Assembly: GCA_033398695.1 (NCBI GenBank)
Contig: CM065802.1
Location: 140,850,096 to 140,914,095, forward strand
DNA: 64,000 bases
Reading direction: 5' to 3'
Source: Orobanche coerulescens
Taxonomy: Eukaryota > Streptophyta > Magnoliopsida > Lamiales > Orobanchaceae
A program made the position numbers and the translations under genes. The notes under the pieces were generated by a model. That model did no database searches. It saw only the letters and a list, made by a program, of their open reading frames with translations, and was not told the origin of the DNA. Positions 1 through 12,910 of the stretch are shown one piece after another; position 1 is the stretch's first letter; every line of letters begins with the position of its first letter.

Positions 1-746
1 TATATGACAGCTTCGGATCTCTAGGGTTTCTCTCCTCAACCTTATCCGTCGGTTACGTTGACTCGTTTGTTCCTACTCTTATGGAGCTTGTGGCTTTTGA
101 CTCCTTCTCGAAAGTCACCTTACCTGACCGTTCAAATAAATGTGGCTGACATGGCGAACCCATGGATCCAGCTTGGTTAGCGAATCTTTCCAAGCCAAGG
201 GCCCAATGAATTTGTCTCGGGAATGTCTTGCTTATAGGAAAATATTTTGTCTGACACGGCGAATCATGCCAGGCCAACCTGAGGTAAGTCAATGATAATA
301 AATTTGGCAATAATATTACATATAAGCTAGTAATCCCCTATTTTTTTTATTACATTCAATAATGCAGATAAACACACACCAATTTGTCGTCGTTGTTACA
401 TCACCGAGATCAAAATATCACAAGGGACGGGTTGGATGGGGTTTCAATTGTTACTCTCCTATTTAAAAGTAAATATTTGTCCGGATTTCTGCCCGGATAT
501 TAGTTAATGTCGGATTTTGCCCATCAAGTAGGGTATGTTTGGGCCCCAGCCATTCATGTGGCCACTTCCTCAATCAACTCAATCACATTCGGTAATAAAA
601 AATGGGAACACGTAATTACAAATTAAATTTCACAAAATCAATTATCATAGCCAAGCAAGTACCGAAATTGCCTTAAGTCCGATGTAATCAATTTTTGAGG
701 TCGCAATGCCACGACCACGATAGTTCCCGGTATCATAATTCACGGC
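1..746. other. Unassigned left flank, no gene seen
   Basis: AT-rich sequence without a recognisable coding region; the short open frame at 53-310 has no family resemblance and is treated as chance. It is the left flank of the insertion site of element A. Because the right flank of A (from 11440) belongs to an old Ty3/gypsy relic, this stretch may be a decayed part of the same host element, but no clear motif supports that. Confidence 0.5.
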
Positions 747-2150
747 CCAGTTGTAACACCCCGAGATATTCGAAGTATATTACAGCGCCGTGGACCCCTA
801 CGTGGGACTCACCAGGCTAAAACAAGAATTTACTACTCGACTAACCGTCTCGGTTAGCGAAGAAATACACATTAACAATACAACAAATAACAACACGCCC
901 GGAACAACCGGCGGAATAAACATTAACCGACAAATATAGTAACTCCAATAATAACAATCACAATTCGAAGAGAAAAGCCTAAGTACTCGCGAGTACAATC
1001 TATTAGTTTAGAAAATAGACAACAACCACATCGAAAGGAACAAGGGGAATAAAAGGACTCAAATGCACATGTCAACGCCCTTGGCCAGCATCCTCGTACT
1101 GTCCCAACGCTCGCTCGTCCAACTGATCATAACCTGAAATCCATAACAAGAATTTCCCCAAAACGGGTCCCCAAAGGGGTTAGCAATTACGCTAGTACAA
1201 GTAATCAAGGCAAACCATTTGCTTACACATTTCATAGTACAATGCACCAATTCATTTCGAAACCAAAACCAGATATGTCTTTTCCGGAAACAAACAGTCA
1301 AATCACAATTGCCTAGGACCGGGACGAAGCCACAAATCCCACTCGAGACCTCTAAGGACCCTCCCGAGCTGGCTACAATTATAAAACAAACCACGCACAG
1401 GCATCGCCTAGGACCGGGATGAAGCCACGAATCCCACTTGAGGCCTCTAAGGACCCTCCCGAGCTGGCTAGCGAAACAAACTCGTGAATCCAGAGTGAAG
1501 TCATCGATTCCCTCGAGGCACCGTCAGACCCTCCCGAGGTGAGCAAAGCACACACAATATACATTACCATTTCATGTTAAGCATAAAGGTTTCCAAAAAA
1601 TACTTGCCTTGAATAACTGACGACACAACGAACGGAAAGGAAAGTCACCAACGAACGCTAGGAACCAACGGAACCGAACCTAACGATTCGAAGAATACAA
1701 TCACAACCATCTCCAAACGAATACGGAAAAGGAATACACCCGAAAACCCGCCTACGATTCATGTATATCCTTTTAACAACAACAACGAGGTCGGACCACA
1801 ACCAACCCTCTCGAATACGCAACAACTATGAAATATACCATGAATTTGTAGGGAAACTAAGAATACCAATAAGATTAATCATATTTATCATGGATTAACC
1901 AACAACACGGAACGAATCGGACGAAAATACCAAAACCCCCAAATTATCCAAAAGTAGGGTTCTAAGAGATTTACCTTGGATTGAGGATGAAGGACACAAG
2001 TAGGTGTTCTTAATCTACTTCAAGAGTTCAAGGTAAATGACGCCTGAAGTGATTGGAGGAAGAAATCGCCCGAAAATCGCCTGAGGGAACTCTAAGCCGC
2101 GGAGAGGAGAAGAAATGAGAAAAGGTGAAAATCTGGGTCAACTCCCTAGT

Positions 2151-2157
2151 TTATATA
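2151..2157 (-). promoter_or_regulatory. TATA box of the A-type LTR
   Basis: The minus strand reads AGCTATATAAACTAGG here. It lies directly downstream (minus sense) of the palindrome cluster and is conserved in the right LTR (near 10711) and in the G LTR (near 61977), so it is the likely LTR core promoter. Confidence 0.7.
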
Positions 2158-2165
2158 GCTAGGGA

Positions 2166-2615
2166 GCGTTAGCGTGCGCTAATCCTTAGAAGTTAGCGTG
2201 CGCTAACGGGTAAAAACTCCAGTCCAGAAAGTTAGCACCCTAGTCCAGGACCCAGCGTTGTGGACCGTTAGCGTGCGCTACCCAAAACGTAGCGTGCGCT
2301 AATAGCCTCTCGGTAGCGCATGCTATTGGCCATAGCGTGCGCTACCTGGACATCAGCCGAGTCCAGAAGTGAACTGCCCAGTACTCACCTAACCTCGTTA
2401 GCGTGCGCTGCCGGTCATACTGCGTGCGCTAACAGCGTTTCGGTAGCGCGCGCTATCGGCCATAGTGTGCGCTACCTGGGCACCTGACCGAGTCCAGGAG
2501 TAAACTGTCTAGTACTAGACAGACTCGCTAGCGCGCGCTACCAATCAAGCGTAGCATGCGCTACTGAAGGATGCTTAGCGTGAGCTATACCATAATATTA
2601 GCGCGCGTTAGGCAC
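2166..2615 (-). promoter_or_regulatory. Palindrome cluster in U3 (TAGCGTGCGCTA type)
   Basis: About 14 copies of TTAGCGTGCGCTAA and variants such as TAGCGCGCGCTA lie in 450 bp just upstream of the TATA box. The sequence between copies is not repeated in the same way, so this is not a simple tandem satellite. Differences between copies are mostly CG to TG or CA, as expected after cytosine methylation and deamination. A role as an enhancer or factor-binding array is inference. Confidence 0.7.
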
Positions 2616-2905
2616 AGAATAATAACGGTTCTAAACACCGAAACACGACCGAAGCCTCAAACGGAACCACACAATATGCATAATAACATGCAATGGATTT
2701 ACGGCAACCCCGAAACGGCGGTTCCGAACAACAATTATGAGAATTGGATCAATAAGCGACGGAAAAACCGATAATTGCAGAACCGAAAGGCGAAAGTCCC
2801 GAAACAAAGATTCTCGAAAACTAATATGGTTACACGAGGGTTGCTAAAAACGAAAAATACACCAAAAATGAAAGTACCGTGAAAAAGAAAAATGAGGATA
2901 TTACA

Positions 2906-2917
2906 TTCTTCCCCTCT
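2906..2917 (-). other. Polypurine tract of element A
   Basis: The minus strand reads AGAGGGGAAGAA immediately before the 3' LTR. This is the expected plus-strand DNA priming site. The same position in element G has AGAGGGGTAGAA. Confidence 0.85.
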
Positions 2918-2942
2918 AAAAAAATAAGTTTCGTCCCGAAAC

Positions 2943-4310
2943 TTAAGAAACAAACAACTCGGGGTACCTAGCACGCATGCTATCCTCAGTTTCCCAAGTT
3001 GCCTCCTCGACACCATGTCTCGACCACTGCACTTTGACCAAGGGAATGGTCTTATGCCTCAGTCGCTTCTCACGGTGTTCCAAAATCTTCAAGGGACGCT
3101 CCTCGAAGGTAAAGTCCTCGGCAATATCGATCTCACTATAGTCGATGACGTGACTAGGATCCGGAACATATTTCCTCAGCTGAGAAACATGGAAAACGTT
3201 ATGAACGCGACTCAAGGCCAGAGGTAGCGCCAAACGGTATGCCAAATCACCGACTCGCTCGAGAATCTCAAAGGGCCCAATAAATCTCGGACTCAGCTTC
3301 CCTTTCTTCCCAAAGCGGAAAACTCCCCTCGTTGGCGACACCTTTAGCAAAACGTGATCTTCCATCTCGAACTCCAAAAGTCGATGACGGACGTCGGCAT
3401 ATGACTTCTGTCGACTCTGAGCTGTCAACATCCGCTCCCGAATCAATTCCACCTTCCGCCTCGTCTCTAAAGAGATATCCGGTTTGGTTCCCACCAAGTC
3501 GGACGCTTCGTTCCAACAAATCGGCGATCGACATCGCCGCCCATAAAGTGCCTCATACGGTGCCATTTGAATCGATGCGTGCCAACTATTGTTGTACGTA
3601 AATTCGATCAATGGTAGATGCTCCTCCCAGTCACTGCTCCAGTCGAGAGCACATGCACGCAACATATCCTCGAATGTCTGGATAGTGCATTCAGACTGTC
3701 CATCTGACTGGGGATAAAAAGAGGTACTCAAACGCAAACGAGTACCCAACGCCTTATGCACCGCTTGCCAAAAATGCGATACAAAGCGGCCGTCCCGATC
3801 CGAAATAATAGACTTCGGAGTACCATGAAGCCTCACAATCTGCGCAATAAACACACGAGCCAACTTCTCTGGGCCCAAAGTCTCCTTGATGCCCAGAAAA
3901 TGTGCCGACTTGGTTAGACGATCAACAATCACCCAAACCATATTCATGCCTGATCTCGATCTCGGCATACTCGTGACAAAGTCCATCGATATATCTTCCC
4001 ATTTCTATTCCGGAACGGGAAGTGACTGTAATAACCCGGCCGGTCGCTGATGTTCGATTTTGACTTGCTGACAAGTCAAACATCTCGCTACAAACTATGC
4101 GACCTCCTCCTTCATATCATTCCACCAGAAATTCCTTCTCAGGTCCTTGTACATCTTACTCGAACCAGGATGAACGGAGTAAGGCATAGTATGGGCCTCA
4201 CGTAAAATGCTCTGCCTCAATTCCGAGTCGTTCGGTACACATAGACGACTCTGGAATCTCAATACTCCATCTTCATAATCACAAACCCAGGAGCTTTCCC
4301 TTAAGAACAT
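2943..4310 (-). pseudogene. Element A integrase with chromodomain-like tail, broken
   Basis: Would insert the cDNA into the host chromosome. The long open part (2943-3986) covers the catalytic core and C-terminus: first acidic motif MDFVTSMP, second SDRDGRFVS, third with the catalytic Glu in QSDGQSECTIQ, then the GPFEILERVG region and a chromodomain-like end with LVKVQWSRHGVEEATWE. The zinc-binding N-terminal part lies in 4095-4310 (HPGSSKMYKDLRRNFWW, then CLTCQQ after a break). Two in-frame TAG codons interrupt the chain: one between EVA and FVARCLTCQQ near 4099, and one replacing Trp in the PE-KWEDIS stretch near 4004. The first stop is also present in element G. The frame upstream joins RNase H. 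Confidence 0.9.
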
Positions 4311-5874
4311 TCTCTTGGATTTGGATAATCATCGGATCCTCTAACTGCTTCTGTTTAATTTCATCGATCAAGGATGATGAAATCTCTAAAGCATGGAGTT
4401 GCCCAACGGCTCCCGGTAACAAAACCTCAACACTCAACCTAATCAAATCCCGCTGAAGCTCCGATTGAGATGTAAGGATCTCAAGTGTCCGCAACGAGAT
4501 TGGTTTCCGACTCAATGCATCGGCCACAACGTTCGCCTTGCCCGGATGATAAAGGATTTCGAGATCATAATCCTTAATTAACTCTAACCACCTCCTCTGC
4601 CTCATATTCAACTCCCGCTGAGTAAATATATATTTCAGACTTTTATGATCGGTAAAAATCTGACATGCAGAGCCAAAAAGATAGTGACGCCAAATCTTGA
4701 GCGCAAAGACAACTGCCGCTAACTCCAAATCGTGGGTAGGGTAGTTAAGCTCATACGGCCTCAACTGCCTCGACGCAAACGCAATAGTCTTGCCGTGCTG
4801 CATCAACACGCACCCAAGAACCTGACCTGAAGCATCGCTATAAACAGCAAAACCCTCGTTGCCACATGGCAACACTAAAATCGGGGCTGAAGTCAAACGC
4901 CTCTTCAGGTCCTCAAAACTCGACTGCCTCTCGTCATTCCAGACGAACTTCTCGGACTTCTGGAGCAACTGTGTAAGTGGCCGAGCTAGTTTCGAAAAAC
5001 CCTCGATGAACCTACGGTAGTAGCCAGCTAAACCCAAGAAACTACGGACCTCCTTCACGTTCTTAGGGGGCGCCCAATCCAACACTGCCTCAACTTTCTG
5101 TGGGTCCACACGAACACCCTCGACTGAAATCACGTGACCTAGAAACATCACTTCCTTCAGCCAGAACTCACATTTTGAGAACTTTGCATAGAGTTGCTCG
5201 GTCCTCAAAATGTCTAACACTACTCGCAAATGATGCGTGTGTTCCTCCTCATTCCTCGAATAAATAAGGATATCATCAATGAAGACGACGACACACTTAT
5301 CTAAATACTCAATAAAGACCTTGAACTGTATGAATACCGCCGGTGCATTAGTTAACCCAAAAGGCATAACTACAAACTCATTGTGTCCGTATCTCGTCCG
5401 AAAAGTTGTTCTCGGAATATCGGACTCCTTCACCCGAAGCTGATAGTACCCCGATCTCAAGTCGATCTTCGAGAATACCACAGCTCCCTACAACTGATCG
5501 AACAAGTCATCAATCCTCGGCAGAGGATACTTGTTCTTTATGGTCACCTTGTTCAGCTCGCGATAGTCGATACACAAACGCAGTGAACCATCCTTTTTTC
5601 GAACGAACAAAACCGCTGCGCCCCAAGGCGAAGCGCTCGGTCGAATATACCCTGATTCAAGAAGCTCACTCAACTGCTTCTTCAACTTGTCCATCTCTGA
5701 AGGTGCCATGCGATACAGTGTCTTCGAAATCGGAGCCGCACCCGGCTCTAACTCTAAAGCGACCTCAACCTCGCGGTCCGATGGCAACCCCGGTAACTCA
5801 TCAGGAAGAACATCAGGAAACTCACTAACGAATGGAATCGATGAAAGCTCGACTCCATCATTCTCCGCCTTCAA
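4279..5874 (-). pseudogene. Element A reverse transcriptase and RNase H, broken
   Basis: Copies element RNA into DNA. The N-terminal part (5488-5874) has [12 protein letters not shown], the [20 protein letters not shown] motif and ends at DLFDQL followed by a TAG where element B has Gln. The remaining open part (4279-5481) continues with [13 protein letters not shown], the catalytic FIDDILIYS with both Asp residues present, the [14 protein letters not shown] connection, RNase H ([47 protein letters not shown]) and the spacer toward integrase. Compared with element B it lacks two residues in the APAVFIQ-KVFIEYL segment. Apart from the stop the domain looks well kept. Confidence 0.92.
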
Positions 5875-5883
5875 GGCATAGCA

Positions 5884-7573
5884 CTAATAACCAGTACACT
5901 CCTTTCGCAGGAGTCTCATTGCCTTTAAGGCATTAATAACGAACTTTTGGTTTCTCTTTCGCCCCATGAAAGAGTGCTCGGTGCCATCCTCGGATAGCAT
6001 GGTAATGATCCTCGTGCGGTAGTTCATGATTGCACCATGCCGCTCGAGCCAATCATTCCCGAGAATCAGATCCTCGCCCTCAATACTCACAACAATAAGG
6101 TTAGAGAGCCAATCCCTCTCACAAATAAACACAGAACAGTCTCGGACTTCTCGATCACCAACAATTTTATCACCTCTAGAAAGTTTAACGATGAAAGGCT
6201 CGCAAGGCGATAAACAGTCAAGACTCAAACGGCGCACACACTCCAGAGAAATGAATGAATGCGTAACACCCGAATCAAAAAGCACACTGACAGGATGGGA
6301 ATGGATGTGAACGGTACCTATCACCACGGTGGACGCTGGATCATTGGCCCTCCTCATCTCATAGATACGTGGAGGGGCAGAGCCGACACTGGAAGCTCCC
6401 CCTCTAGCGGGCTGACCCCGACCTCTCCCTCGGCTGGCACTCGGTGGAGACTGCAGAGCAAACGAGCCCTGGTTCACATTCGGCTCTCTAGGTGCTGGAA
6501 AAGAAGTCTGAGCACCAAGAAGGTGTCCTACCCGCTCATAAAAGAAAGCCTTGTGGCCCGACTGACCACAAGTATGACAAGTCAAAGGCGGACGTGGACA
6601 CTCCCGATTCCGATGGCCCGTCTTGCCGCAGTTGAACCATTTGGCATCCCGAATGGAGGCACTCGCAGTTCCTCGATAGCCTCCAGAAAAACGATCCGAA
6701 CCACCCCCGAGAATATTTGCAGACTGAGATTTCTGCTGGCCTCCACCCTTGTGACCCGAGAAATTTCCAGCGGACTTCTGTTTCTTACTCTCCCGGACCG
6801 CCGCACTGGCCGTCATGGACATATCATAGGCAAGAGCTCGACTCTGATAATCTTTCAAGGTAGTACATACGAACCCGGACATATAGTCCTGAATTGACAG
6901 TTTCATCCGTCTGGAAAAGTGAAAAATTTTGTCGCTCTCCTTGACAACTTGGGTCTTCACATAGCCCAACTCCTTATTGAAATCGGCAATAGCTTGGGAG
7001 ACAGGAACATATCGCGGTTGAGCATCATAGAAGGCATGGACTCGAGCCTGTCTAACCGGCCACGAGCAATACTCAGTCTCCATCAGATCCTTAAATTCTG
7101 CCCACGAAGCAACGTGATCCTTAGGCCCAACGGCCTCCCACCAATCAGTAGCGTCCCCAGTGAGAAAATACTGGCAATTGGGACCTTGCGGTCCTCGGGA
7201 TAGTTGGTGGCAACGAAGACTTTGGATATCTCCTTGATACACCCTTCCCAGCCAATCGGGTCAGAGGCTCCCGTGAACTATGGAAATATGTATCTTGATG
7301 ACATCCTAGAGCTAACAGTCAGCTCCGTCCCGAGCAGCATGGGCCGGATTCTGAACCGCCTGGGCTATCGCCGCCATTTGGTTCACCATCTGTTTCATAA
7401 CAGCCGCAACACCAAGGTCAGCGCCATCTTAAGAAGAAGCATGGCTGTGTCGGTCACCGATGCTGCCGGCTCTCGAAGAATGCGACGTGGCCGCCCCACC
7501 GGCTGCCCCACGTCCCCGACTGCATCCACGACCACTACCACGAACTCGACCACGGCCTCTTCCAGCATCCATA
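5884..7573 (-). pseudogene. Element A gag and protease, broken
   Basis: Structural capsid/nucleocapsid protein followed by the aspartic protease. Gag starts at a minus-strand ATG near 7573 with an Arg-Gly-rich leader (MDAGRGRGRVRG), then is interrupted by stops and a frameshift. It is open from 7242 to 5884 with the gag core (GDATDWWEAVG, SWAEFKDLM), two zinc knuckles and the protease motif VLFDSGVTHSFIS. Both knuckles are damaged: the first Cys of the first is Trp (KWFNCGKTGHRNREC) and the last Cys of the second is Tyr (CHTCGQSGHKAFFY). The frame ends just before the reverse transcriptase part. Open strand-opposite frames here are shadows. Confidence 0.88.
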
Positions 7574-7718
7574 CTGGTGTTAAAAGGTAGCAAAAGCAAC
7601 TCGATGATAAGTAAGAGAGGAAAACATCCACAATTCAGGAAACGTTATTACGGTACGAGAAAACAAAGAATCAAGTAAGGAAAACTTACGAGCACTGGAA
7701 GTACCGAGATGCTGGCAG

Positions 7719-9212
7719 TGTTGGGTTTTCTATGCATCGAATACAAAATAATCGGAGTGAAAACGCAGTGGAACAATAAATGTGAAAACCCAATTTAGGA
7801 TCTCATGCAGTAATTTAATTGTTTAATTAAAGGATTAATCGAATTACCTTAATCCGATTGAACAATTCTAGATCCGGACTAGAAGCAGATGAATATCTCC
7901 TTCCTTTTTTGGTGATCCACACACGAACAATTTTACAAGTCGGATTTCTAGATCCTTACGAATAATATTGATAAATAATACAACACAAATTCCTTACTAG
8001 AAGTATTGTACTATTGATCAAGATCAATTAAGGGAAGAGGATTAGACGACCGGCGTCGTTCTTCTACTGTAAGAGGAAGAGGCCGATTTTTTTCTTCTTC
8101 TTGGAAGGGGGCGATTTTTCTTTGAGTTCTTATGACAACTCCCTGTCATGGATCTCTTATTTATACTAAGTAATCCCTAGATTCAATAATCTAGTATTTG
8201 CTTAGTTGCCCCTCAACTTATTAAATAATACAATATATATAATATCCAATATTATATATTACTTATTATTTAATATCCTTATAAATATAATATCCAATAT
8301 TATATTTATTATTCCCAGTTGATACTTATTCCTACTTGTCTATAATTATCGTACGTGCGACCCAAAAGGCTTATATTATGTTGGCAATTATTTAATACCT
8401 TATAAAATAATAAATCATAAGCGGCCTCTAGCAAGACATTATGATTAACCAAATAATATAAGTCAATAGTCCATTAAACCTTTTAACGTGTCAAATCCCT
8501 TTGTCACGCGATATCATATTTGAACTAAGTCATGGAGTCTGTCATACTTATTTATGTTCAAATGCTTTCTCGATCTTAAGTAGACTGATTGAATCAAATG
8601 ACTCTTCATTTGAGCATGGCCATTCATTTCCTTCATTCCTACTTATCAAGGGCCCAAGCAGATATCTCTCTCACTTAAGAGAGGGACAAATCCCCATCTT
8701 GATTATTCATTTCCCTCTACATGACTCCCACTAATCCCGATTGCTAACCTTTATGATCACCATGTTTCAGATGACGTTGGATTACGTCAAGGCATAGCAG
8801 TTATCATGTTGGACTCTATGATAATTTCAGGTTCAAGGATTTATTGACATACTGTTATATTGAGATTCACTTATGACATTTCCATGCAGTGATCTCAATG
8901 CGGGTCGGTCCAGTATTAGTTCTCCAACCAATACCCATAAGATTGATCCGTACCATACGCATAATCATTCGATGATTATCAATCAAACTTATACTAGTAT
9001 ATTAATCACTTGAGTCTCTACTCAACGCGATTTTACCAGGTACATTTGAATAATCTTATTATTCGTGAATAACTATTATTCGATTATTATAATATTAAAA
9101 CACGCACACATTATAATAATCAACGAGAAATAAATGATATCAAATAACTTTATTTAAATGTGACAATTACAAATCTAGGCACATCGAATGTCCTAGGGCA
9201 CTATTCCCAACA
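7719..9212 (-). mobile_element. Solo LTR nested in element A
   Basis: A 1494-bp block beginning TGTTGGG and ending CCCAACA, flanked on both sides by the 5-bp duplication GGCAG (7714-7718 and 9213-9217). No internal region, PBS or coding sequence is present, so it is a solo LTR left by recombination between two LTRs. The minus strand begins TGTTGGGAATAGTGCCCTAG, similar in layout to the copia LTRs at 26131 (TGTTAGGAATATGCCCTCG) and 40772, which suggests a Ty1/copia origin and minus orientation. It lies between the 5' LTR and gag of A and so postdates A. Confidence 0.88.
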
Positions 9213-9289
9213 GGCAGCAGGGTGACAATGTGCAATACAAAACACGACTAGAACCAAATAACCGACAAGCCTAAGTATCCATAAACCTA

Positions 9290-9302
9290 GGCTCCGATAC
9301 CA
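9290..9302 (-). other. Primer binding site of element A
   Basis: The minus strand reads TGGTATCGGAGCC five bases inside the 5' LTR. It matches the plant initiator-Met-tRNA PBS (TGGTATCAGAGC) with one change, and the same change is present in element B (22053-22064). Confidence 0.87.
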
Positions 9303-9307
9303 TTTAC

Positions 9308-11439
9308 TGTAACATCCCGAGATATTCGAAGTATATTACAGCGCCGTGGACCCCTACGTGGTACTCACCAGGCTAAAACAAGGATTCACTACACGACTAA
9401 CTGTCTCGGTTAGCGAGGAAATACACATTTACAATACAACAAATAACAACACGCCCGGAAAAACCGGCGGAATAAACATCAAGTGACAAATATAGTAACT
9501 CCAATAATAACAATCACAATTCGAAGAGAAAAGCCTAAGTACTCGCGAGTACAATCTAGTAGTTTAGAAAATACACAACAACCACATCGAAAGGAACAAC
9601 GAGAATAAAAGGACTCAAATGCACATGTCAACGCCCTTGGCCAGCATCCTCATACTGTACCAACGCTCGCTCGTCCAACTGATCATAACCTGAAATCCAT
9701 AATAAGAATTTCCCCAAAACGAGTCCCCAAAGGGGTTAGCAATTACGCTAGTACAAGTAATCAAGGCAAACCATCCGCTTACACATTTCATAGTACAATG
9801 CACCAATTCATTTCAAAACCAAAACCAGACATGTCTTTTCCGGAAACAAACAGTCAAATCACAATTGCCTAGGACCGGGATGAAGCCAAAAATCCCACTC
9901 GAGGCCTCTAAGGACCCTCCCGAGCTGGCTACAATTATAAAACAAACCACGCACAGGCATCGCCTAGGACCGGGACGAAGCCACGAATCCCACTCGAGGC
10001 CTCTAAGGATCCTCCCGAGCTGGTGAGCGAAACAAACTCGTGAATCCAGAGTGAAGTCATAGATTCCCTCGAGACCCCGTCGGACCCTCCCGAGGTGAGC
10101 AAAGCACACACAATATACATTACCATTTCATGTTAAGCATAAAGGTTTCCAAAAAATACTTGCCTTGAATAATTGACGACGCAACGAACGGAAAGGAAAG
10201 TCACCAATGAACGCTAGAAACCAACGGAACTGAACCTAACGATTCGAAGAATACAATCACAACCATCTCCAAACAAATACGGAAAAGGAATACATCCGAA
10301 AACCCGTCTACGATTCATGTATCTCTGTTTAACAACAACAACGAGGGCGGACCACAACCAACCCTCTCGAATACGCAACAACTACGAAATATACCATGAA
10401 TCCGTAGGGAAACTAAGAATACCAATAAGATTGATCATATTCATCATGGATTAACCAACAAAACGGAACGAATCGGATGAAAATCCCCAAACCCCCAAAT
10501 TACCCAAAAGTAGGGTTCTAAGAGATTTACCTTGGATTGAGGATGAAGGACACAAGTAGGTGTTGTTAATCTACTTCAAGAGTTCAAGGTAAATGACGCC
10601 TGAAGTGATCGGAGGAAGAAATCGCCCGAAAATCACCTGAGGGAACTCTAAGCCGCGGGGAGGAGAAGAAATGAGAAAAGGTGAAAATCTGGGTCAACTC
10701 CCTGGTTTATATAGCCAGGGAGCGTTAGTGTGCGCTAATCCTTAGAAGTTAGCGTGCTCTAACGGGTAAAAACTCCAGTCCAGAAAGTTAACACCCCAGT
10801 CCACGACCAAGCGTTCTGGACCATTAGCGTGCGCTAATAGCCTCTTGGTAGCGCGCGCTATCGGCCATAGCGTGCGCTACCTGGATATCAGCTGAGTCCA
10901 GAAGTGAACTGCCCAGTACTCACCTAACCTTGTTAGCGTGCGCTGCCGGTCATACTGCGTGCGCTAATAGCGTTTCGGTAGCGCGCGCTATCGGCCATAG
11001 CGTGCGCTACCTGGGCACCTGACCGAGTCCAGAGTAAATCGCCCAAGATCGATGTACTTGCTAGCGCGTGCTACCAATCAAGCATAGCGTGCGCTACTGA
11101 AGGATGCTTAGCGTGCGCTATACCATAATATTAGCGCGCATTAGGCACAGGATAATAACGGTTCTAAACACTGAAACACGACCAAAGCCTCAAACGGAAC
11201 CACACAATACGCATAATAACATGCAATGGATTTACGGCAACCCCGAAACGGCGGTTCCGAACAACAATTATGAGAATCGGATCAATAAGCGACGGAAAAA
11301 CCGATAATTGCAGAACCGAAAGGCGAAAGTCCCGAAACAAAGATTCTCGAAAACTAATATGGTTACACGAGGGTTGCTAAAAAACGAGAAATACACCGAA
11401 AATGAAAGTACCGTGAAAAAGAAAAATGAGGATATTACA
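9308..11439 (-). repeat. 5' LTR of element A
   Basis: 2132 bp, nearly identical to 752-2905. Contains the same TATA box and a slightly shorter palindrome cluster (about 10724-11145), plus the three transcribed subrepeats near 9869-9930, 9961-10022 and 10038-10100. Ends GATATTACA at 11439, followed by CAAGT. Confidence 0.93.
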
Positions 11440-12861
11440 CAAGTATAATTACAATCAATTAATTATTCAGTCCCAACATCATGAAATCATGATAAGACTC
11501 AAAAACCCTCCCCCAATCAATTTTAGCCAATTCTTATCAGATTATTGTAATTGTTCGAATGTGACTTATCAACTCATTTATTGATCAATTTCTCATAATT
11601 GGACATATTCCAGCTATCATGAGGGTTCAAGTTATCACCTAACTCCAATTTCTATATTACTCTTGAATCAATTTATTCCTAATAAAATCATCCATGGTAA
11701 TGTTATTAATGACAATAGTCAGTTAACAAGGCTGCAAATCTTCCGATTATGATAATTTTGGCCAAGACATGGTGATGATTCAGGTTCTCCCAACATTATC
11801 ATGAAAGCATCATTCAAATATTCATATTACCAATATAGTCAATGAGTTCTTAGGTTACTCAATTACAAGATATGTTTGATTATAACACAAATCTCTACCC
11901 CAATCCTAAATATATAATTTGATCGATAATAATTCATCCTACATTGAAAGAATAAACTGAGTTTTGACCGACTTACCTCAAGAACAAACTCGGATAATGA
12001 ATGATGATGGTAAAACTTCAAGAACCCTATCAAAGCTTGAAGAAATCCAAGTACACACCAAGTCCGCGTGCTATGGAAGAGTAGGAGTTGGGATGCACAT
12101 GTAAGGTGTGAGAGAGGTGCTTTGGGACAGGAGGAAGGTATGTAGAATATGGGAAATGAGAAGGAAAACCTCAAATATATATATATATATATATTTAAGT
12201 AACGTGCATTACTTTGAAAACTTAACATACACTAAGGATTTTATGTGAGCTTTACTTGATCATGTATGCAATGCTCAGTCCAGAGGAGTCCCGAGGCTTC
12301 TGCCTTGGCCATTGCATACGTTACAACACCTTAGCATAGGCATCAAACTCAACCGTAATGTATGTTAAGTCTTTTGCTAGCGTACGCAACACATGGTAAA
12401 CTCGTTTGTCTCCATGTGTGCTAAGAATTGGCCCATGTGGAATAGAATATTTGACTGATTCTAGCTTTACTTACTTAGTCATGTTAGCCTATGCTATATT
12501 GGTTGCATTGCGTATGTTGACGTCATACTGTTACGTACAATATTGTATGTTGACCCACCTTTCAGCGCATGCCCGATCGCAATGTCCACATGTCTATATC
12601 TGATTCTCCCTTGTCCGAACTTAGCTAACGTACGTATAATAGCGAGCTTAGCATACATAATTATACATAGTTAGCGTATGCTATTTATATATCTTAGAAG
12701 CTATCAGAATCTTATTACTTATCTATACTGTAAACATTCAACAACAATTACCATGGTTCACAAAAATTGATAATCATTATTGATAATTAAAATATGGGTG
12801 TTTGAGAAACGAACATCGGTCAAAATTCAATAAAAATACATGTATTGCCTATGGTATTACA
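11440..12861 (-). repeat. Partial LTR of an older Ty3/gypsy relic (F)
   Basis: Ends on the plus strand in GGTATTACA followed by a C-rich tract (12862-12875), that is, a polypurine tract on the minus strand, and then by a chromovirus polyprotein tail. Internal layout resembles the A LTR: a splice/leader-like part, an AT run (12177-12196) where A has its TATA box, and scattered TAGCGTACGC, GCTAACGTACGT and GTTAGCGTATGC motifs upstream of it. The left end is unknown because A inserted at or into it. Confidence 0.6.
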
Positions 12862-12910
12862 TATCACCCCCCCTTAAAATAGTTCCATCCCAAAACTAAG
12901 TTAGGAATAA

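Larger units (their letters stand above)
752..2905 (-). repeat. 3' LTR of element A
   Basis: 2154 bp, beginning TGTAACACC and ending GATATTACA on the plus strand. It is nearly identical along its length to 9308-11439 and clearly related to 60572-62638. Read on the minus strand it has a U3 with a cluster of about 14 GC-rich palindromes, a TATA box near 2151-2157, and a transcribed part with three copies of a roughly 60-bp subrepeat (1311-1373, 1406-1469, 1481-1543). Confidence 0.93.
752..11439 (-). mobile_element. Element A: Tekay-like Ty3/gypsy retrotransposon, defective
   Basis: A full-length but inactive LTR retrotransposon on the minus strand, about 10.7 kb including a nested solo LTR. 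In sense order it has a 5' LTR (9308-11439), an initiator-Met-tRNA-type primer site, gag with zinc knuckles, protease, reverse transcriptase, RNase H, integrase with a chromodomain-like tail, a polypurine tract and a 3' LTR (752-2905). Both LTRs have TG...CA ends. The flanks read CCAGT on the left and CAAGT on the right, a 5-bp target duplication with one mismatch. The domain order (integrase after RNase H), PBS and the motif TTCGGGACGAAAC before the PPT are those of plant chromoviruses of the Tekay/Del type; the lineage call is inference from motifs. Several stop codons and frameshifts make it non-autonomous. Element G at the right edge is a second copy of the same family. Confidence 0.93.

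Noticed and set aside
53..310. 85-codon minus-strand frame near the left edge
   Set aside because: No domain, no close homologous copy in the window, and length expected by chance.
5406..5828. Plus-strand frames opposite element A pol
   Set aside because: Shadows of the conserved reverse transcriptase reading on the minus strand.
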